DNA from: Sutterella megalosphaeroides
GTDB lineage: Bacteria; Pseudomonadota; Gammaproteobacteria; Burkholderiales; Burkholderiaceae_F
Assembly: GCF_003609995.1 (NCBI RefSeq)
Contig: NZ_AP018786.1
Coordinates: forward strand, 816,001-880,000
Reading direction: 5' to 3'
Length of the DNA: 64,000 bases
Every line of letters begins with the position of its first letter. Positions within the stretch are counted from its first letter, which is position 1. Positions 17,801-25,364 of this stretch are shown piece by piece. The notes beneath the pieces are model-generated. The model did not search any database. It saw only the letters and a list, made by a program, of their open reading frames with translations, and had not been told where the DNA came from. A program made the position numbers and the translations under genes.

Positions 17801-18355
17801 CCCGCGCACGGAGAATTCCCCCGCCGCGAGCACCTGCTTCACGGCGGCGTAGCCCGCCCGGACGAGGTTTTCGCGAAGCCGTTCGATCGAAATCCGATCG
17901 CCCCGACGCAAAAGGAAGGTGTTGGCTCCGACGAACGCGACGGGCGCCATGCGTTGCGCGGCCGTGACGGCGGAGGCAACGAGAATGTCCGCGCCCCCGG
18001 TGCCGCTCGTCAGTCGGTAGAAGGTTTCGAGGCGTTCCGATACGAGGTCTTCCTGCGGACTCAACGTATCGTAGGGAAGCGTTTCCCAGTCGGGCAGCGC
18101 CCGCACGTCCGCTTCGGGCGCGAACCAGGCGCATTCCTGCGTGAGACGTCTCACGTTCGCGGGGTCCGCGCACACGACGAGAATCCGTTCGCCGCGCCGA
18201 CGCGCTTCGAGGCCCGCTTCGGCGACAGCCGAAGCGTCGCTTGCCGTGGCGGGAAGCGTCAGGCGGTACTTCGTCCCCGGAGCAAACGAGAAGAGGTCGG
18301 CGGAAAAGTGCGAACTCGGACGGGTGTCGGTGCGGGAGGTCGATTCGGAGGTCAT
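14873..18355 (-). CDS. mfd: Transcription-repair coupling factor
   Basis: A 1160-residue translocase that removes RNA polymerase stalled at lesions and recruits UvrA. The order of domains is canonical. A UvrB-like N-terminal module (LPDWETLPYDTLSPQEDLVSER) comes first, then the CarD-like polymerase-interacting domain (GDAVVHVDHGIGRYRGL). The helicase motor follows, with GDVGFGKTE (Walker A), IDEEHRFGVRQKE (DEEH box), TATPIPRTL and the RVGRS/QAYAYLL motifs, and a C-terminal regulatory domain ends it. The ATG at 18355 gives standard Mfd length. An upstream extension to 18889 would overlap brnQ antisense and is rejected. mfd and brnQ diverge across about 260 bp. Confidence 0.97.
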   Translation of the reverse strand: MTSESTSRTDTRPSSHFSADLFSFAPGTKYRLTLPATASDASAVAEAGLEARRRGERILVVCADPANVRRLTQECAWFAPEADVRALPDWETLPYDTLSPQEDLVSERLETFYRLTSGTGGADILVASAVTAAQRMAPVAFVGANTFLLRRGDRISIERLRENLVRAGYAAVKQVLAAGEFSVRGSIVDVYPMGSDNPFRLDLFDDEIDSIRWFDVDTQRSMEVVEEIRLLPGHEFPVTAEALALFRQRWRTVFAGDPKKSIVYTDAEKGVLSPGIEYYLPLFFDETATLADYLPESTRVLLLGDVAKALRDFRADMTSRAKIFAADTARPSLPPEALWLSDEEFFVSLGRFARFPVERPADPNAEGRLAGATVDRKNPKPLANLENFAAAEKARGRRVLIAAPSAGRFETIGELLRAGGLKVEEYADWESARAGEAPLGLTIAPLYAGALFESITLLTETELYAASPRRSRSRRTRTANSIEMMVRDVAELKVGDAVVHVDHGIGRYRGLVHMETGEGESEFLEIEYKKEARLYVPITNLHLISRYSGNDPANAPLHALGRGDWEKAKRKAAEEVRDTAAELLHLYALRKSRAGEVFRVDPVEYEVFREGFAFDETPDQAAAIEAVIGDMTSGKAMDRLVCGDVGFGKTEVALRAAFVAVMSGKQVAVLCPTTLLAEQHAATFRDRFANWPVTVAELSRFRTGKETAKTIEGIAAGTVDIVIGTHKLLSEKVAFNKLGLVIIDEEHRFGVRQKEALRKIRAEVDVLTLTATPIPRTLSMSLEGIRDFSVIATAPERRLSVKTFVQGEQEGLIREAILRELKRGGQVYFLHNEVETIENRRERLERLVPEARIVVAHGQMSERELERVMREFYQQRYNVLLCTTIIETGIDVPTANTIIIERADKLGLAQLHQLRGRVGRSHHQAYAYLLTPPDGAYTKDAKKRLEAIQSLEELGSGFYLAMHDLEIRGAGEVLGEHQSGEIAEVGYELYNRMLMSAVKALKRGEALDLDAPLRTTTEINLHAPALLPSDYVSDVSQRLAYYKELASAEDRLGLERTHEAIVDRYGKLPDAAKRLILVHRLRLRCEKLGIRKIDAAPAATVITFEPKTTVEPMAVVKFLQRRKEARMAGPDRLRVEVGGADPEKRAALVATFLDELEGRA

Positions 18356-18614
18356 GTCAAAAGGAAACGTGAAACCGAGAAACGATGGCGGGTGCCGGGA
18401 AGGCCGGGGGGCGGCCATTCGAAAATGGGAATTGTACTCGGAGCGGGTCGGACGCTTTTCGCGTGCGTTCGGAGGGTGATTCACGACCGACGGAACGATT
18501 GAAAACACTTTTCCGTCGTGCCGTGCTATCGTCCCGAACCTTCCATAAGAAATCGGCCCGCCGAAGCGGACTTTTCGCTTCGTTTTCCGCGGGCACCCAA
18601 CCGCAAACACCTTC

Positions 18615-19985
18615 ATGTCTTCCGCAGCACTCACAGCACTCCCGATGAAGAGTCGTCTTCTCGTCGGGCTCACGCTTTTTTCCATGTTCTTCGGCGCGGG
18701 GAACCTCATTTTCCCGCCCTTTCTCGGCGTAGAAGCCGGCACGCACACGTGGTTCGCCATGGCGGGCTTTTTGCTTACCGCCGTGGGTTTCCCGATTCTC
18801 GGCGTCATCGCGGTGGCCGAGTCGGGCGGGCTCGACGCGCTCGCGCGACGCGTTTCGCCCGCGTTCGCCTTCTGCTTCACGCTCCTCATCTACATCTCGA
18901 TCGGCCCCGCGCTTGCCATTCCCCGTACGGCGAGCACGTCCTTCGAAATGGTCGTGCGCCCGATCCTCGATTCGACGGGGCTTCTGGAGTCGACTGTTGC
19001 CGGGATTCCCGTGCTCGCGGGTTCGCAGGCCCTCTATTCGGTGCTCTTTTTCCTCGTCGCCTTCCTCGTCGCGCTCAACCCTGAGAAACTCACGCAGCGC
19101 CTCGGGAAGTGCCTCTCGCCCCTTTTGATTCTTTTGATCCTCACGCTCTTTGCCGGGGTGCTCTTCAACCCGATCGGCGACTACGGTCCCGTGACGGGCG
19201 CCTACGCCGAAGGGGCTTTCGCGCGCGGCTTCATCGAGGGCTACCAGACGATGGACACCATCGCGGCGCTCAACTTCGGGCTCATCATCGCGATGAACAT
19301 CCGCGCTTTCGGCGTCACGAAGGAGTCGGCGATCGTGGCGGAAACCGTCAAGGCGGGCCTCATCGCGCTCGTCGTCTTCCTTGTGGTCTACGGTGCGCTC
19401 GCCCACGTCGGCGCTCAGACGGGCGGAAGCTTCTCGGGGCTTGAAAACGGCGCTCAGACGCTCACGCAGGCGGCCGCCTACCTCTTCGGGCCCGCGGGCG
19501 CCGTGGTCCTCGGGCTTATCTTCTTCATCGCCTGCCTCAACACCTGCGTGGGGCTTCTTTCCTGCTGCTCGAACTACTTCCGCGGCCTCATTCCGGCCCC
19601 GGGTTACACGGGCTGGGTAGCGATTTTCGCGATCCTCAGCATGATCGTCTCGAACGCGGGTCTCACCCTCATCCTGAAGGTGTCGGTCCCCGTGCTCGTT
19701 GCGATTTATCCGCTCGCGCTCGTTCTGATCGTGCTCGCGCTCTTCACGTTTGCGGCGCCCCGACTCGGTGCGATGCCGAAGCTCTACCCCGTGACGATGC
19801 TCGTGACGGGCATCGTCTCCGTCACGCTCGCGCTCGAAGGGTGCGGGTTGCGCATTCCGGGGCTCTCGGACGCTCTTGCGCTTCTTCCCTGGTCCGCGTC
19901 GGGCCTCGGCTGGGTGACGCCCGCGGCCGCGGCCGCCGTCCTCACGATTCTCTGGGGGCTGGCAACGGGCAAGAAACCCGCGTAA
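18615..19985 (+). CDS. brnQ: Branched-chain amino acid:cation symporter
   Basis: A 456-residue LIVCS-family inner-membrane carrier for leucine, isoleucine and valine, with about twelve transmembrane helices. The family hallmark FSMFFGAGNLIFPPFLG is near the N-terminus, followed by ALAIPRTASTSFEMVV. A second in-frame ATG at 18645 (MKSRLLVG) is an equally good start, since neither has a clear ribosome binding site. The gene stands alone and ends just before a strong bidirectional terminator. Confidence 0.93.
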   Translation: MSSAALTALPMKSRLLVGLTLFSMFFGAGNLIFPPFLGVEAGTHTWFAMAGFLLTAVGFPILGVIAVAESGGLDALARRVSPAFAFCFTLLIYISIGPALAIPRTASTSFEMVVRPILDSTGLLESTVAGIPVLAGSQALYSVLFFLVAFLVALNPEKLTQRLGKCLSPLLILLILTLFAGVLFNPIGDYGPVTGAYAEGAFARGFIEGYQTMDTIAALNFGLIIAMNIRAFGVTKESAIVAETVKAGLIALVVFLVVYGALAHVGAQTGGSFSGLENGAQTLTQAAAYLFGPAGAVVLGLIFFIACLNTCVGLLSCCSNYFRGLIPAPGYTGWVAIFAILSMIVSNAGLTLILKVSVPVLVAIYPLALVLIVLALFTFAAPRLGAMPKLYPVTMLVTGIVSVTLALEGCGLRIPGLSDALALLPWSASGLGWVTPAAAAAVLTILWGLATGKKPA

Positions 19986-20040
19986 AACCGCGACGCAAAA
20001 CGCGAACCGTTCGGGTTCGCGGACAAGCGGATTCGAATGG

Positions 20041-20069
20041 AAAAGGGGCGCCTCGGCGCCCCTTTTTTC
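20041..20069. terminator. Bidirectional intrinsic terminator between brnQ and MFS gene
   Basis: A perfect stem GGGGCGCC/GGCGCCCC (20045-20062) with a 2-base loop is flanked by AAAA and TTTTTT, so it can work for both convergent genes. Confidence 0.9.
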
Positions 20070-20130
20070 AGAACGTACGGAACGTTCCGAACGCTCTGGG
20101 GCGACGTTCGTCGCCTTTTTCCGTCCTCCT

Positions 20131-21366
20131 TCAGGCAGCCGCCCCTTCGGGGCGCTGCGATGCGTTCGGCACGACGGGCTCGGGATCGATCGAGCCCGCG
20201 CGCAGGCGCAACGCCGTGAGCACGAACGCAAGGACGAGCATCAGAAGCGTCCCGAAGAGCGCGGCTTTTGTGCCCATTCCTCCGATAAAGGCACCGCAAA
20301 ACGCCGTGCCGAGCGCGGTGCCGAAGTTTGCGGCCGAGAGAAAGAGCCCGTTTGCGAGGTCGGGCGCGCGCCGCGCGGCGGTCGCGATGAGGTTCTGACC
20401 GACGATGTTCGCAAAGCCCGCCGCCACACCGAGCGCGAGAACGAGGCCGGCCGCGGCCGGACGCATGTCGGCCGCCGCGTACAAAAGCGTGTACGCCGCG
20501 AACATTGCGGGAGGCACGGCAAGCGAGAAAAAGCGTCGCCCTTTTCCGAAAAAGCGCCCCGCAAGGACGTTGCCGACGATGTTCGCCAAGCCGTACCCGA
20601 AAAGCACCGCACTCACCGCGTCAAAGTCAAAACCGCTCGCACGGTGAAGAAAGTCGCTCAGAAATGAAAAGAACCCGAACATGGCGCCGTTCAGTGCCGC
20701 AAAGGCCGCAACCGCAAGGAGAAGAGCGGGACCGCGCAGTACGCTCAGCTGCGCTCCGAGGCCGATGCGCTTTGCGGGCATCGAAGGGACGCGCCGCCAC
20801 GTGATGAGGAGCGCGACGAGGTTGGCGAGACCGAAAGAAGCCGTGGCGGCTTCATAGCCGACGTGCGTCGTCACGAAGCTCGCCCAGGGAACGCCCAACA
20901 CCATGCCTGCCGAGACGCCCGTAAAGACCCGGGAGATGCCGAGGGAGGGATCTTCGGGCGACGCTTGCGCGGCGAGCGTGAAGGCCATGGCGGTATAGAC
21001 GGGATGCAGAAGGGCCGCGAGCATTCGAGCGGCGAGCAGGGCGGCGAACGACGTCGAGAAAAGCGCCACGACGTTCGAAAGCGTGAAGAGCGTCAGCGTG
21101 GCGAGCATCACCTTGCGGCGGTCGACGCCCGACATCGCGGCGGGCAGAAAGGGCGCACACGCGGAAACGACGAGCGCGAAAGCGCTCACGGTCCATCCCG
21201 CAGCGGGTACGGACACGTCGAAGCGTTCGGCAATCTGAGGAATGATGCCCGCCACGCCCATTTCGGTGGCGATGATGCCGAAAACACCGAAGGTGAGCAG
21301 CAAAACGAGCGAGGCGTCGGATCGGGACGGGGCCGAGGAAGAAGGGGCGGTGGTCGAAGAACGCAT
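20131..21366 (-). CDS. MFS transporter, DHA1/AraJ-like
   Basis: A 411-residue major facilitator with twelve predicted helices. The first helix region (LVLLLTFGVFGIIATEMGVAGIIPQIAERFDVS) and the loop motif SGVDRRKVML are those of the sugar-efflux/AraJ/multidrug DHA1 group. The ATG at 21366 is taken as start. A TTG at 21432 would add 22 residues, and neither has a convincing ribosome binding site. It is convergent with brnQ and co-directional with the DUF362 gene, with about 170 bp between. The substrate is unknown. Confidence 0.82.
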   Translation of the reverse strand: MRSSTTAPSSSAPSRSDASLVLLLTFGVFGIIATEMGVAGIIPQIAERFDVSVPAAGWTVSAFALVVSACAPFLPAAMSGVDRRKVMLATLTLFTLSNVVALFSTSFAALLAARMLAALLHPVYTAMAFTLAAQASPEDPSLGISRVFTGVSAGMVLGVPWASFVTTHVGYEAATASFGLANLVALLITWRRVPSMPAKRIGLGAQLSVLRGPALLLAVAAFAALNGAMFGFFSFLSDFLHRASGFDFDAVSAVLFGYGLANIVGNVLAGRFFGKGRRFFSLAVPPAMFAAYTLLYAAADMRPAAAGLVLALGVAAGFANIVGQNLIATAARRAPDLANGLFLSAANFGTALGTAFCGAFIGGMGTKAALFGTLLMLVLAFVLTALRLRAGSIDPEPVVPNASQRPEGAAA

Positions 21367-21534
21367 GGCAAAGAAGGGCGCTTCGGCCTCGTCGCGGCGC
21401 GCGAAGTCCTCCGAAGCGGGTCGGATGAACAATGAAAAGAAAGAGGAACGAACGGCGTGCCGCGTTCGGGCGCGGCACGCGCGGCGCGGTTCGGGGAGCG
21501 AATGCCCGGCGGGCTCGACGTCGAACCCCGGCGG

Positions 21535-22974
21535 TCAGACGCGCACGAGTTCGATCCCCTCGGGCTTCCCGAGGTTGCGCCCGTACGCCTTTTCGATTGC
21601 GTTGTTCCAGTGCTCGTGCACGCCGAGCGACTCGACCGCATGACCGAGCCCGTCCTCGTAGCGCGTGCCCGACGGCGCATTCGGGGCGGAGGCCGCCTCG
21701 TGGAGGTAGTTTTCAACGCCCGTGTTGCCCGCGAGCACCGGGTTGCGCTCGAGCACGTTCGGTTCGCTCGTCAAAAAGTCCGCCCCCACGGAGTCAACGG
21801 CCACCGGATCCTGCGACGCAAAGAGGCTTGCCGAAAAGCCCCCGTTGAAGGGCGGCATCGACCAGCGTGCCGCGTCGGCCGTGAGCGAAACGCTTTCGCC
21901 CGTGGCGGTGAGAAGTCCGTCGAGCAGGTAGAGCACGGTTTTCCCGCCGAGGTGCGCATGGGCCGCGAGGTCGACGAGCACGGAATAGTTGCCCGGACGG
22001 GCACCCGCCACGTTCCCGTGCAGCCCCGCCGCTTGCGGCGCGCGCATGCGGTCGGAGTTGACGAAGGAACCGAAATGGTTCTTGCCGCAGAGCGTGAGGC
22101 CGTAGCAGTGACCTTTGAGGTTGGCGAGGTTGATGAGGTAGGTCGCTTCCGTAACGCAGCGCGGGAGGTACGAGGTCTCGCCCCGAATGTCGCCCGCCCA
22201 ACGGACGGGAAAGTCGGGGTCGGGCAGGGCGTCGAGCTCCCCGCCCGGATCGCGGTGACGAAAGACCGCGCCCGGCGCGAAGCCCTCGTTCACGTAACGC
22301 ATCGCGTAGTTCGGGAAAATGCGGCCCGCGTCGTAAAACGTGACGTCTTCGGGCGAAACGCCCGCATGTTCGACGAGGCTCTCCAAAAGCGCGCGCATGA
22401 GAACGGCGTTTCCGTAGCTCTCTTCCGTGAACCCCGGCGCATCGGCGCCGTAGGCGCCCGAACCGTTCATGTTGACCTTAATCGCGATTTTCTCGCCGCG
22501 ACGGTAGCCGCGTGCGGGCCGTGCGGAGGAATCGCCGTCGGCCCGGGCATTGCGGGCTTCGAAGAGCCTTTGCCAGGCGCGCGCCGTGCGCGCGGCCTCG
22601 GGCTCGAGAGCGGGATCGTCCGGAAGGACCTCGCCCGCCAGAGCGGTCACGGCCCGATCGAGCATGCGGCGTACGACGCGGGCGTCGTAGTGTTCGATTT
22701 CCCACCAATACCCTTCGCCCGCCCAGTGCACGGCCGCCGGGTCGTACGCCCAGACAACGCGCCCCGGAAGGGCGCCCCGGCCGCGACCGATCGGGACGTG
22801 ACGCGGGAAAAAGCGTTCGGGCTCCCGATAGTTCGTTGCATTCGTTGCGTCCGTTGCGCCCGCCGCGGTCGGGCGAGAGGAGGAACTGTCGGCACGGGCG
22901 GAAGCGCGGGCGCCGGAGACGGAAGCCGCAGTTGCGGCGGTTGCGGCAAGGAAGGTTCGGCGTGAGAGCGGCAT
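21535..22974 (-). CDS. Tat-exported DUF362 domain protein
   Basis: A 479-residue protein with a Tat signal (SRRTFLAATAATAA) and a DUF362 domain. Conserved segments include IAIKVNMNG, VTFYDAGRIFPNY, NLANLKGHCYGLTLCGKNHFGS and QDPVAVDSVGADFL. DUF362 proteins often carry or accompany iron-sulfur clusters, but no CxxCxxC clusters are visible here. Tat export implies folding with a cofactor in the cytoplasm. It diverges from a LysR-type gene across 143 bp, so that regulator may control it. The function is unknown. Confidence 0.82.
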   Translation of the reverse strand: MPLSRRTFLAATAATAASVSGARASARADSSSSRPTAAGATDATNATNYREPERFFPRHVPIGRGRGALPGRVVWAYDPAAVHWAGEGYWWEIEHYDARVVRRMLDRAVTALAGEVLPDDPALEPEAARTARAWQRLFEARNARADGDSSARPARGYRRGEKIAIKVNMNGSGAYGADAPGFTEESYGNAVLMRALLESLVEHAGVSPEDVTFYDAGRIFPNYAMRYVNEGFAPGAVFRHRDPGGELDALPDPDFPVRWAGDIRGETSYLPRCVTEATYLINLANLKGHCYGLTLCGKNHFGSFVNSDRMRAPQAAGLHGNVAGARPGNYSVLVDLAAHAHLGGKTVLYLLDGLLTATGESVSLTADAARWSMPPFNGGFSASLFASQDPVAVDSVGADFLTSEPNVLERNPVLAGNTGVENYLHEAASAPNAPSGTRYEDGLGHAVESLGVHEHWNNAIEKAYGRNLGKPEGIELVRV

Positions 22975-23117
22975 GGCGTGCGTGCAAGGAGAAGTGTTCG
23001 TACGGTCCCGGATATTATGGGTGCCTCGCGCTCAACCTATCAAATACTTATTATTGAGTTGAATACATGCTCTTCGGGCATGGAAGTTTGTTGCCGACAC
23101 TTTCAAAAGAAATCGCC

Positions 23118-24011
23118 ATGGACATTCGCGTTCTTCGTTACTTCATCGCCGCCGTCGAGGCGGAAAGCATTTCGGGTGCGGCCGAGCGCCTGCACGTGAC
23201 GCAACCGACGCTCTCGCGGCAGTTCATGGAGCTCGAAGCCGAACTCGGGCACGTGCTCTTCGTGCGCTCGAACCGCAAGTTGCGTCTCACCGAAAAAGGG
23301 CGCCTCTTTTTCGAGCGGGCCCGGGCGATCGTGGATTTGTGCGATCGCACCAAGCAGGAAATGCTCGAAGAGGACGAGCTTTCGGGCGAAATCCGCATTG
23401 CGGCGGGCGAAACGCCCGCCCTGAGAACATTCGCGCGCGCCGTCAAGCGCCTTCAGGAAATGGCGCCGAAAGTGCGCTGCACCATCGTGAGCGGCGCGGA
23501 ACCGACGGTCAAGGCGGAATTGCATTCGGGACTCACCGATCTCGGCGTCTTCGTGGGAACGGCGGACGCGGCGGGTTACTCGACGATTCGCCTGCGTTCG
23601 AAAGACGTCTGGGGCGTGCTGACGCGTGCGGACGGTCCTTTTGCGGGAAAGAGCCGCATCGAAGCCCGAGATCTCGTCGGAGAACCGATCATTTGCTCGA
23701 GTCAGGCGTTCGAGCGCAACGAATTTGCGGGTTGGTTGAGGTATTTGGCCGAGGATTTTCGCATCGTCGGCACCTTCAACCTGCTCTTCAACGCGTATCT
23801 CTTGGCGGAAGCGGGCGTCGGACACGTGCTCGCGCTGGGCGGCATCGTCAATCCGGAACCCGAGAGCGGCCTTGTGTGGTTGCCGCTTTACCCGAAACTC
23901 GAGGCCGACGTGGTGGTGGCGTGGGAGAAAAACCGGCGGCTTACGAAACCCGCGGAGCTTCTCCTCGACCTCTTGCGCGAAGAAGAGGAGAAGCTCGACA
24001 TCCATGCTTAA
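23118..24011 (+). CDS. LysR-family transcriptional regulator
   Basis: A 297-residue LysR-type regulator. The winged helix-turn-helix occupies residues 1-60 (MDIRVLRYFIAAVEAESISGAAERLHVTQPTLSRQ) and an effector-binding domain follows. The ATG at 23118 starts exactly at the family's N-terminus; the earlier frame from 23067 is rejected. It lies between the divergent DUF362 gene and a co-directional secreted hydrolase gene, so either or both are likely targets. The divergent intergenic region has an AT-rich core around 23037-23070, where a LysR site would be expected. Confidence 0.92.
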   Translation: MDIRVLRYFIAAVEAESISGAAERLHVTQPTLSRQFMELEAELGHVLFVRSNRKLRLTEKGRLFFERARAIVDLCDRTKQEMLEEDELSGEIRIAAGETPALRTFARAVKRLQEMAPKVRCTIVSGAEPTVKAELHSGLTDLGVFVGTADAAGYSTIRLRSKDVWGVLTRADGPFAGKSRIEARDLVGEPIICSSQAFERNEFAGWLRYLAEDFRIVGTFNLLFNAYLLAEAGVGHVLALGGIVNPEPESGLVWLPLYPKLEADVVVAWEKNRRLTKPAELLLDLLREEEEKLDIHA

Positions 24012-24152
24012 AAGGCATGAACGAGCGTAAAAAGAAAGTATTTGTTATTTGTTTGTCGGGCTCATAGACTTTTCGAAGTAAAAGCGCCGCGGCGAGTGCT
24101 CGCCCGCGGGCGATTCTCCGTACGTCATCCTCGCACCTTTTGGAGGCCGGAT

Positions 24153-25217
24153 ATGGCTGCTTCGATTCCCGAAACCCTTTGCAAAGCCGCGTTGGCGGCA
24201 TCTCTGAGCCTGTGCGCCGCCGGAGCGCTTGCGGCGCCCGTCGAACCGAGCTCGATCGAGCCCGAACCCCTCAAGCTCACGGCCGAGTGGGACAAGGTGT
24301 TTGCACAAAGCGACCGGGTCACGCACGAAAAGATCACCTTCGTGAACCGCTACGGCATCACGCTCGCCGCGGATCTCTACAAGCCGAAAACGGGCGGAAA
24401 CTTCGCCGCGATCGCCGTGAGCGGACCGTTCGGGGCCGTGAAGGAGCAGTCCTCGGGCCTCTATGCGCAGACGCTCGCCGAGCGCGGTTTCCTCACGATC
24501 GCGTTCGATCCTTCCTTTACGGGCGAGAGCGGCGGTAAACCCCGTTACGTCGCGTCGCCCGACATCAATACGGAAGACTTCAGTGCGGCGGTCGACTACC
24601 TCGCGACGCGCGGGGACGTCAATCCGGATCGCATCGGCATTCTCGGGATCTGCGGTTGGGGCGGCATGGCGCTCAACGCCGCCGCGATGGACACCCGCAT
24701 CAAGGCAACGGTCGCCTCGACCATGTACGACATGAGTCGCGTCAACGCCCGGGGCTACTTCGACGCCACGGACGAGGAAGGACGCTACGAATTGCGCAAG
24801 ACCCTCAACGAGCGGCGCACGCTTGACTACAAGGCGGGCCGTTACACGCTCGCGGGCGGACTTCCCGACGAACGCCCCGCCGAACCGCAGTTCGTCGCCG
24901 ACTACTGGGACTACTACAAGACGGAGCGCGGTTACCACAAGCGCTCGCTCAATTCGAACGGCGGTTGGAATACGACGTCGTCCCTTTCCTTCATCAACAT
25001 GCCGCTCCTCGCGTACGCGGGTGAAATCCGCAGCGCCGTCCTGCTCGTTCACGGCGAGAAGGCCCATTCGCGCTACTTCAGCGAGGACGCGTTCAAGCTC
25101 CTCAAGGGCGAGAACAAGTCGCTCGTCATCGTGCCGGGCGCGAACCATACGGATCTCTACGACAAGAAGATTCCGTTCGATACGATCGAAAACTTCTTCT
25201 CGACCTACCTGAAGTAA
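24153..25217 (+). CDS. Secreted alpha/beta hydrolase with Cys nucleophile
   Basis: A 354-residue alpha/beta hydrolase related to YcjY and dienelactone-hydrolase-like proteins. A signal peptide (residues about 8-31, ALAASLSLCAAGALAAP) predicts a periplasmic location. The nucleophile elbow reads GICGWGG, with cysteine where most hydrolases have serine; YcjY relatives share this trait. The family also has LAADLYKP early and a late SLVIVPGANHTDLYD that supplies the histidine. The ATG at 24153 follows TGGAGG; the longer frame to 24042 lacks a signal-like start. The LysR gene just upstream probably regulates it. The substrate is unknown. Confidence 0.85.
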   Translation: MAASIPETLCKAALAASLSLCAAGALAAPVEPSSIEPEPLKLTAEWDKVFAQSDRVTHEKITFVNRYGITLAADLYKPKTGGNFAAIAVSGPFGAVKEQSSGLYAQTLAERGFLTIAFDPSFTGESGGKPRYVASPDINTEDFSAAVDYLATRGDVNPDRIGILGICGWGGMALNAAAMDTRIKATVASTMYDMSRVNARGYFDATDEEGRYELRKTLNERRTLDYKAGRYTLAGGLPDERPAEPQFVADYWDYYKTERGYHKRSLNSNGGWNTTSSLSFINMPLLAYAGEIRSAVLLVHGEKAHSRYFSEDAFKLLKGENKSLVIVPGANHTDLYDKKIPFDTIENFFSTYLK

Positions 25218-25263
25218 GGTCGCCGGCCGACCGAAACCGATCTTTCGGCCGAAGCTGAAATCG

Positions 25264-25297
25264 AAAGAGGCGAAGTGCCCGCGCGCTTCGCCTCTTT
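25264..25297. terminator. Bidirectional intrinsic terminator
   Basis: A perfect 12-bp stem (AAAGAGGCGAAG/CTTCGCCTCTTT) with a 10-base loop lies between the convergent hydrolase and sigma-54 activator genes. Confidence 0.88.
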
Positions 25298-25364
25298 CCC
25301 TCTTTGCGTACGGTTCAAACGCATTCCGTGCACCGTTCGCTCTTTCTTCGCTCTTCACGGTGCC

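Noticed and set aside
18356-18889. 178-codon N-terminal extension of mfd
   Set aside because: It would overlap the divergent brnQ gene, has unrelated basic sequence and exceeds the normal Mfd length.
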